A stretch of DNA of 64,000 bases from Cladobotryum mycophilum. Its lineage: Eukaryota; Ascomycota; Sordariomycetes; Hypocreales; Hypocreaceae. Under the pieces are notes generated by a model. It saw nothing but the letters and a program-made list of their open reading frames with translations. It did not search any database and was not told the origin of the DNA. Location: NCBI GenBank assembly GCA_036429605.1, contig JAVFKD010000016.1, forward strand, positions 4,712,001 to 4,776,000, read 5' to 3'. A program made the position numbers and the translations under genes. This document shows, piece after piece, positions 57,901 to 64,000 of the stretch; within the stretch, counting starts at the first letter, position 1, and each line of letters starts with the position of its first letter.

Positions 57901-58436
57901 CAAGGCCATTTCTGTGCCGCGTGTAATAAGGAGGAGATCTGTTTTCGTGCCTGACCAATTAAGCCAGAGATCTGTGGGACTCGGACATGTGGAGTATGTA
58001 TATTTGGCCTAATATACCAATATCATACCCGTCTGATAATTCAATGTTATTTCAAGGGTGACATTCTAGAACCCGAGCCGTATTCTCGTCCTCTTGTAAT
58101 CATGTCTCAGAGACCTTGGCTGCATAACGAAAAGCACCGAGTATCGGTGGAAATGGGGAACATTGTGTGATGGACATAGTAATATTGTTCAGAGCTGGAA
58201 AGGATCTACAGAGGTATTGAAAGGGTCATAGGACAGATGCCGTTACTGGTGAAAAGCGATTCTCGGTCCACTTTGACTCGAGTAAAAGAACCTGGCACAG
58301 AACATTCTTTCTGCTGCATGTCTTTGTATGGTTTGAAATCTTTTTACCAGGTGCCTATCTTTGTTTTAAAGCATTGGTAACGAAGTCAATACTACTATTA
58401 CATCAACAACATTGAAAATTAGCACACAGCAACAAG
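54903..58436. other. Long intergenic region upstream of the NRPS
   Basis: About 3.5 kb without a supported gene. Frames are short and on both strands. A hairpin-like ATGCCC-TATTATAA-GGGGCAT lies at about 56614-56634. The final kilobase should be the NRPS promoter; I see no clear regulator site. Confidence 0.4.
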
Positions 58437-61400
58437 ATGATTTCACACCGCAATCGGAAATCCGATCTGGATCAGAAAGGGGAGCGATTTGATGCGGCCA
58501 TTCGGATGAATGAACAAGACCTTCATGACATTTGGAGTTGGAATGAAACTGTCCCAGAAGCGTCGGATGTCTGTGTACACACCCTATTTGCCAGACAAGT
58601 TGAAGAAGACCCCACGAGACAAGCAATTTGTGCGTGGGATGGCGAACTAACCTATGGAGAATTGGACGAGTTATCGACGACACTGGCCTACCAGCTTATT
58701 GAAAGAGGCTTAACGCCAAGTTCAATTGTGCCTCTATGTTTTGAGAAATCCATGTGGATGCCGGTCGCTGTGTTGGGGGTAATGAAGGCGGGCGGCGCGT
58801 CCGTTGCGCTTGACACAGCACAGCCAGAAGAACGGCTGCGGACCATTGTGGCCCAAGTAGAGCCCCAGATTTTGCTCTCATCGGTAGCAAAGCATCCACT
58901 CGCCCACAGTCTTGGAGCTGTTGATGTCATCACAGTCGGTCATGACCTTGGCAACTTCCAACGGGGGTCTGTGCAGCCTCATCAACTCCCCTGTGTCGAT
59001 CCGTCTCATCTTCTCTACATCGTTTTTACCAGTGGCAGCACAGGAATACCTAAGGGAGCTGTTGTTAATCACAGAAATTTCAGCAGTGCAGTTATTCACC
59101 AGCAGACTGCCCTAGGAATCACAAGCAGCTCCCGTGTATTCGACTTTGCCTCATACGCCTTCGACGTCTCCTGGAGCAATGTACTCCATGCTTTCACAAG
59201 CGGCGGATGCCTCTGCATACCATCCGATTTCGACAGAAAAAATGGCATCGAAGAGTCAATTCGAAGATTACGAGCCAATTACGCTCATCTAACCCCGACA
59301 GTCTCGAGGGTGTTGGACTGGTCCAAGTTATCATCCACTGAACTCACCCATCTGAGCTTAATCGGTGAACCTGTTTCTGTGCCAGATGTTTGTAAGCTAA
59401 AGGATGATTTCACTTTGCTGAACACATATGGGCCTGCAGAAGCAACCCCAGTAGCAACGATATGGAGATTACCCGAATCCGAAGTCACAGATATTGCCAT
59501 TGGTCGTGGCATTGGTTTGTGTACTTGGGTAGTCGATGTTGACGATATTGACCGACTAGCACCCATTGGAGCAATTGGAGAGTTGTATCTCGAGGGCCCA
59601 CTCGTCGGGCAAGGGTATCTCAACGACACTGAGAAAACAAACTTGGCGTTTGTGAATGATCCAGTATGGTTACTACGCGGTAGTCTCAACCAGCCCGGGC
59701 GTAGAGGAAGACTTTACCGTACCGGGGACCTGGTTCGCTACAACCAAGACGGAACACTTGCTTACATTGGGCGCAAGGACACACAGGTAAAGATCAGAGG
59801 CCAACGTGTCGAGCTTGGTGATGTGGAACATCATGTGCAACAGGCTCTGGCGTTGAAGCAAACTGGACGAATACGACTTGTTGCCGAGACAGTCAGTCCT
59901 CGAGACGCAACGAGCCCAGTTCTGGTTGTCTTTGTCGAGCTACAGCATGTTGGCGACATGGCAATGGCCGAGCAAGGAAATGCAATCAGAGCAGTGACGG
60001 CAGGATTAGCAAACGCCCTGGCAATGACCCTTCCCATCTACATGATTCCTACTGCATATATCCCCATCCAGGCCTTACCAATGACTGCGACAGGAAAGAC
60101 AGATCGCAAGCAACTTCGAGAGATTGGAGCTTCTCTGTCGATGGAGGATATCTCGTCATTTGGCCGATCAGATAACGAGGAAGATGAGGCCCAAGCTTTG
60201 CCTCGGACAGAGACGGAGCGACTGATGCAGATGTTGTGGGCCGACGTTCTGCATCTCAAGTCTGAAAGCGTAAGGGCAAACGATAACTTCTTCCATATAG
60301 GCGGAGACTCTGTCGCAGCGATGCGTATCATTGGTAGGGCACGTGCCAAAGGGCTCTCATTTACGGTCGAGGATGTGTTCCGAAATCCACGTCTCGATCA
60401 TCTTTCCGCCATCGCTGCTGCATGTCAAAGCGATGAGTCGTCTCATCTATTTATCCCGCAATTCTCTCTTTTGAAGACCCACATCAACAAGGAAGAGGCG
60501 AGAGCCACTGCCGCAGAGCTATGTAACGTTGAAGCATTACAAGTTCTTGATGTCTTGCCCTGCACGCCCCTCCAAGAAGGCCTCTTGGCCTTGAGTACAC
60601 AACGAACTGGAGATTATGTGGGGCGCATCATTCTCGAGATTGGGGCAGATGTAAATGTCGACAGATTCAGTGATGCATGGCAGAAGGTAGTGTCAATGAA
60701 TCCCATCTTGCGGACCCGGATCGTGAGCCTTCCGAACCAGGGTCTCGTTCAAGTTGTGTTGAGCGAAGAAGCTGAAACCCAGGTCATATTCGGCGCCGAT
60801 ATCGACAATATTATTCTCAACTTTGATGCAAATCCATTTGATCTCGGAACCCCTCTTACAAGATTTGCCGTTACTTCATATAAATCTCAACCCCATCGAC
60901 GCTCCTTTGTTTGGCAAATTCACCACGCTCTCTATGATGGATGGTCGATACCACTCATTCTCGAACAGCTTCAACAGGTCTATCATGGCCAGGATTTTCG
61001 GCCGCTAATCTCCATGGCCCCTTTGATCAAGCATATCTTGGGTCGTGATGAGGCAGCTACAGCGTCCTACTGGAGAAAGCAGTTCGCCGGACTTCAAGGT
61101 TCTCATTTTCCATCCCAGCGGGCGACGAATTATCGACCAAGGGCAGATGCCAAGGAAAGATTAATAGTGAAAGAATTGAAGTTGACCAACATCAACTTTA
61201 CAGCGGCGACAGTGGTTAGGGCAGCCTGGTCAATTGTCTTGGCACAACATACCGGATCGGACGAGGCTCTCTTTGGCACGACTGTCGCGGGACGACAGGC
61301 TTCAGTGACCGGCATTGATCGGCTGGCTGGCCCTGCTATTGCGACGGTCCCGATACGTCTTCAACTGGATTGGGATAAAAGTGTTGACGAATTTCTTGAC

Positions 61401-64000
61401 ACAGTTCAGCAACAAGCAGTAGAGATGGTTCCATTTGAGCAAACAGGTTTACAGTACATCCAGAAAATGAGCGACGAGGCAGCGAGAGCTTGCCAATTCC
61501 AAAACACCATTGTCATTCATCCAAACGACAGCCAACGAGATGATATCTATGAAGGAACTTTTGTGCAGCATCCTGGCGACGAGGGGAATTCAGTGGCCAA
61601 AGCTTGGGAGCAAGTCGATACGTACGCTGTCATGGCGGAATGTCAGCTCGAGAGTGATGGCATTACCTTGGACATTAATTTTGACTCAACCATGGTCCCG
61701 CAGTCACAGATTGAACGCATGACTCACCACTTTGAACACATTCTTCGTCAATTATCGGATGTATCGAACGGCACGACATCAATGAAAGATGCAGCAACCA
61801 TAAGCTCGCGAGATCTGGACGATATCTGGTTCTGGAATGCCGCCGTTTCTTCCCCGATTGAAGATTGCGTACATGGAATAATTGGAAGAACGACGCTGTC
61901 AAGGCTAAACTCCCCAGCTATATGTGCTTGGGACGGCGAATTGACCTATCAAGAGCTTGATGAGCTATCAACTCAGTTGGCACATCGTTTAGTCGATATC
62001 GGCATGCAACCCGGCGCCATGGTGCCACTCTGCTTTGAGAAATCTCTCTGGAGGCCAGTAGCTGCCCTTGGAGTGATGAAGGCTGGCGGCGCCTGTGTAG
62101 CTATGGATTCAGGACAACCTCTTGAGCGGCTTTCTGCAATTACGAGGCAGGTCCAACCGCAGGTGATTCTATCATCGGCATCAAATGAAGATCTTGCCAA
62201 GCAACTCACCGCAGATGCCACTTATGCTGTGGTGGTTGTGAACGATAAGCTTCGCTTGAGTTCTGGACAACAGCAACACAGTGATTTACCTGTGGTCAAG
62301 CCATCCGATCTTGTGTATTTAGTCTTCACATCCGGAAGTACAGGTGTTCCAAAGGGGGCTATGATCACTCACAGCAATTTCAGCAGTGCCCTTGTCTATC
62401 AACTAGAGGCTTATGGGTTTACCAGCGACACACGTGTGCTCGACTTTGCCTCGTACGCATTTGATGCATCTTGGAGGAACCTGTTATTCACCCTCGCTGC
62501 CGGCGGATGCTTGTGTATCCCATCACCCGACGAACGAGACAACGATTTATCCGGATGCCTAGATAGGTACCAGGTAACCTTTGCAGACTTCACACCGTCT
62601 GTTGCACGATTTGTTGGTACCAAGGCCTTGTCAAAGCTAGATACCCTACTATTTGGTGGCGAGGCTGTTCTACCTAGTGACAGCTGCCTAGTTGGTGATA
62701 GAACCACAATCAAAAACCTCTATGGCCCGGCTGAATGTACACCGGCTACTACTTACCAAGATCTAAAAGCTGGAGAGGTAGGTATCGGTCGTGGTGTAGG
62801 TGTGTGCACCTGGGTCGTCGACAGCGAAACACCAGATCGGCTCGTTCCGATTGGAGCCATTGGAGAACTCTGTCTTGAGGGACCACCTGTCGGACAAGGT
62901 TACCTCAATGATGCAGAGAAGACGGCTGCAGTGTTCATTAATGATCCTTCGTGGTTGTTACGTGGATCACCAGCTCATTCGGGCCGTCGCGGGCGGATAT
63001 ATCTAACAGGAGATTTGGTAAGATACGATGAAGATGGACAGCTAACCTATATAGGCCGGAAGGATACTCAAGTCAAGATTCGCGGCCAAAGAGTCGAGCT
63101 CAGCGAGGTTGAGCATCATGTCATGCAATGCCTAGAAGTTACGGCGGGTGCTGGAAATGCCCACGTTGTAGCAGAAACGATTCAACCACAAGGAACCGGC
63201 AGCACGATCTTGGCTGTCTTCATCCGTCTAGAGAGTGCTGAAAAATTACGGGAAGATGAACACAGCGATACGGTTCGCCGCCTCACCCACGATTTGACCG
63301 AAAAGCTTGAAGAGCGACTTCCATCGTATATGGTGCCGGCTGCATACATCCCGATGAGGTCAATGCCGATGACAGGAACAGGAAAGTCAGATAGACGGCG
63401 TCTTCGTGAGGCGGGGGCCTCACTATGGCTCCAATATCGAAGCATATCCGATGATAAAGATGTGGCAGAGAGGCCGGCAAGCGACATTGAGAGAACCCTC
63501 CAAGAGGTGTGGATGTTGGTGTTGAATGTTCCAGCAGAGGTTGTGTCAATGAATACAGCCTTTACAAAGTTGGGTGGTGACTCCATTACGGCCATGCAAG
63601 TTGTTTCGCAGTGCCGAGCTCGAAACATCTCTGTTACTGTGAGCGACGTCCTGAGATTGAGCACTATTCGGAAGCTTGCACCTCGTTGTAAAGAGATCAC
63701 GAACAAGCAGCGCTCACTCCTTCAAGATGCACTGCACCTGGAGGATGGACAAGGAACCGGAAGCTTCGCTCTATCACCAATTCAACGACTCTTCTTCGAC
63801 ACTTACCCTGATGGTCTCAATCATTTCAACCAGAGCTTTGTGCTAGAGCTGCAAAAAGAAGTCACGCCTGCCGTCTTCCACGATGCGCTGCGTGCAACAG
63901 TCACCCGTCATGCCATGCTTCGGGCGCGGTTTCACAAGAACTCTCAAAATGTATGGGAACAGGCCGTAGCCGATGATGGAATTCAATCATTTTCATTTGA
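58437..64000 (+). CDS. Non-ribosomal peptide synthetase, 5' part (A-T-C-A-T-E...)
   Basis: An uninterrupted frame from ATG 58437 to the window edge, 1854 full codons, no intron. It begins with an adenylation domain and lacks an N-terminal condensation domain. A1: core motifs FTSGSTGIPKG, NTYGPAEATP, YRTGDLVRY, GRKDTQVKIRGQRVE and MTATGKTDRK. T1: FFHIGGDSVAAM, carrier Ser625. C: CTPLQEGLLALS and IHHALYDGW with catalytic His829/His830 and Asp834. A2 from about residue 1120: FTSGSTGVPKG, NLYGPAECTP, YLTGDLVRY. T2: FTKLGGDSITAM, carrier Ser1716. Then SPIQRLFFDTYPDG and NHFNQSFVLEL, the opening of an epimerisation domain. So module 2 would load one amino acid, condense it with the A1 residue and epimerise it. 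Binding-pocket residues of A1 look like D,V,S in the first three positions and of A2 D,A,R, which I cannot translate into substrates. The product is unknown and further modules lie outside. Confidence 0.93.
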   Translation, partial: MISHRNRKSDLDQKGERFDAAIRMNEQDLHDIWSWNETVPEASDVCVHTLFARQVEEDPTRQAICAWDGELTYGELDELSTTLAYQLIERGLTPSSIVPLCFEKSMWMPVAVLGVMKAGGASVALDTAQPEERLRTIVAQVEPQILLSSVAKHPLAHSLGAVDVITVGHDLGNFQRGSVQPHQLPCVDPSHLLYIVFTSGSTGIPKGAVVNHRNFSSAVIHQQTALGITSSSRVFDFASYAFDVSWSNVLHAFTSGGCLCIPSDFDRKNGIEESIRRLRANYAHLTPTVSRVLDWSKLSSTELTHLSLIGEPVSVPDVCKLKDDFTLLNTYGPAEATPVATIWRLPESEVTDIAIGRGIGLCTWVVDVDDIDRLAPIGAIGELYLEGPLVGQGYLNDTEKTNLAFVNDPVWLLRGSLNQPGRRGRLYRTGDLVRYNQDGTLAYIGRKDTQVKIRGQRVELGDVEHHVQQALALKQTGRIRLVAETVSPRDATSPVLVVFVELQHVGDMAMAEQGNAIRAVTAGLANALAMTLPIYMIPTAYIPIQALPMTATGKTDRKQLREIGASLSMEDISSFGRSDNEEDEAQALPRTETERLMQMLWADVLHLKSESVRANDNFFHIGGDSVAAMRIIGRARAKGLSFTVEDVFRNPRLDHLSAIAAACQSDESSHLFIPQFSLLKTHINKEEARATAAELCNVEALQVLDVLPCTPLQEGLLALSTQRTGDYVGRIILEIGADVNVDRFSDAWQKVVSMNPILRTRIVSLPNQGLVQVVLSEEAETQVIFGADIDNIILNFDANPFDLGTPLTRFAVTSYKSQPHRRSFVWQIHHALYDGWSIPLILEQLQQVYHGQDFRPLISMAPLIKHILGRDEAATASYWRKQFAGLQGSHFPSQRATNYRPRADAKERLIVKELKLTNINFTAATVVRAAWSIVLAQHTGSDEALFGTTVAGRQASVTGIDRLAGPAIATVPIRLQLDWDKSVDEFLDTVQQQAVEMVPFEQTGLQYIQKMSDEAARACQFQNTIVIHPNDSQRDDIYEGTFVQHPGDEGNSVAKAWEQVDTYAVMAECQLESDGITLDINFDSTMVPQSQIERMTHHFEHILRQLSDVSNGTTSMKDAATISSRDLDDIWFWNAAVSSPIEDCVHGIIGRTTLSRLNSPAICAWDGELTYQELDELSTQLAHRLVDIGMQPGAMVPLCFEKSLWRPVAALGVMKAGGACVAMDSGQPLERLSAITRQVQPQVILSSASNEDLAKQLTADATYAVVVVNDKLRLSSGQQQHSDLPVVKPSDLVYLVFTSGSTGVPKGAMITHSNFSSALVYQLEAYGFTSDTRVLDFASYAFDASWRNLLFTLAAGGCLCIPSPDERDNDLSGCLDRYQVTFADFTPSVARFVGTKALSKLDTLLFGGEAVLPSDSCLVGDRTTIKNLYGPAECTPATTYQDLKAGEVGIGRGVGVCTWVVDSETPDRLVPIGAIGELCLEGPPVGQGYLNDAEKTAAVFINDPSWLLRGSPAHSGRRGRIYLTGDLVRYDEDGQLTYIGRKDTQVKIRGQRVELSEVEHHVMQCLEVTAGAGNAHVVAETIQPQGTGSTILAVFIRLESAEKLREDEHSDTVRRLTHDLTEKLEERLPSYMVPAAYIPMRSMPMTGTGKSDRRRLREAGASLWLQYRSISDDKDVAERPASDIERTLQEVWMLVLNVPAEVVSMNTAFTKLGGDSITAMQVVSQCRARNISVTVSDVLRLSTIRKLAPRCKEITNKQRSLLQDALHLEDGQGTGSFALSPIQRLFFDTYPDGLNHFNQSFVLELQKEVTPAVFHDALRATVTRHAMLRARFHKNSQNVWEQAVADDGIQSFSF

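Noticed and set aside
58366..63706. Minus-strand frames opposite the NRPS
   Set aside because: All are shadows of the single long plus-strand frame with all NRPS core motifs.

Overview
The window looks like nuclear DNA of a filamentous ascomycete (Pezizomycotina). Most genes carry short introns of about 45-80 nt with GTRNGT donors and CTAAC/CTGAC-like branch sites, intergenic space is long, and the families present (Zn2Cys6 regulator, PTH11-like rhodopsin-domain membrane protein, UstYa-type protein, multimodular NRPS, fucose-lectin fold, MFS drug transporter) are typical of such fungi. I cannot fix the genus. Exon structures below were rebuilt by eye; nearly all of them close in frame to lengths normal for their families, which is the main internal check.

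Left part (1-13 kb): an interrupted unknown gene, a fucose-lectin-like six-bladed propeller gene, a kinase-fold gene, a broken membrane-protein gene, a small protein made of two related halves, a broken Gfo/Idh/MocA oxidoreductase, a PHD-finger/coiled-coil protein and a complete MFS transporter. Middle left (13-25 kb): a small-enzyme neighbourhood with a damaged methyltransferase, a tautomerase-fold protein, an isochorismatase-like hydrolase, a RidA protein and a membrane-anchored tyrosinase, then a GGCGC-rich inverted repeat, two 5S rRNA genes and a small cysteine-rich secreted protein.

Middle (26-40 kb): a large uncharacterised protein with a restriction-endonuclease-like EAK core and a cysteine cluster, a monocarboxylate-type MFS transporter, a Zn2Cys6 regulator broken by one frameshift at a G run, and a secreted 471-residue protein. 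Right part (43-64 kb): an amino acid/choline-type permease, a PTH11-like membrane protein, a GNAT acetyltransferase, then a possible biosynthetic locus: a UstYa-type oxidase-like protein with two HxxHC motifs, a divergently transcribed 53-residue secreted peptide, an FAD monooxygenase, and an NRPS (A-T-C-A-T-E...) that runs off the right edge.

The best candidate for an undescribed system is the 49.8-64 kb block, in which a UstYa-type enzyme faces a tiny secreted peptide next to an FAD monooxygenase and an NRPS. Second is the large EAK-motif protein at 26-29.5 kb. Two separate one-base disruptions lie in homopolymer runs (14101-14104 and 36453-36458), so assembly error must be considered for both. 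I found no tRNA, no CRISPR array and no intact transposase or reverse transcriptase.
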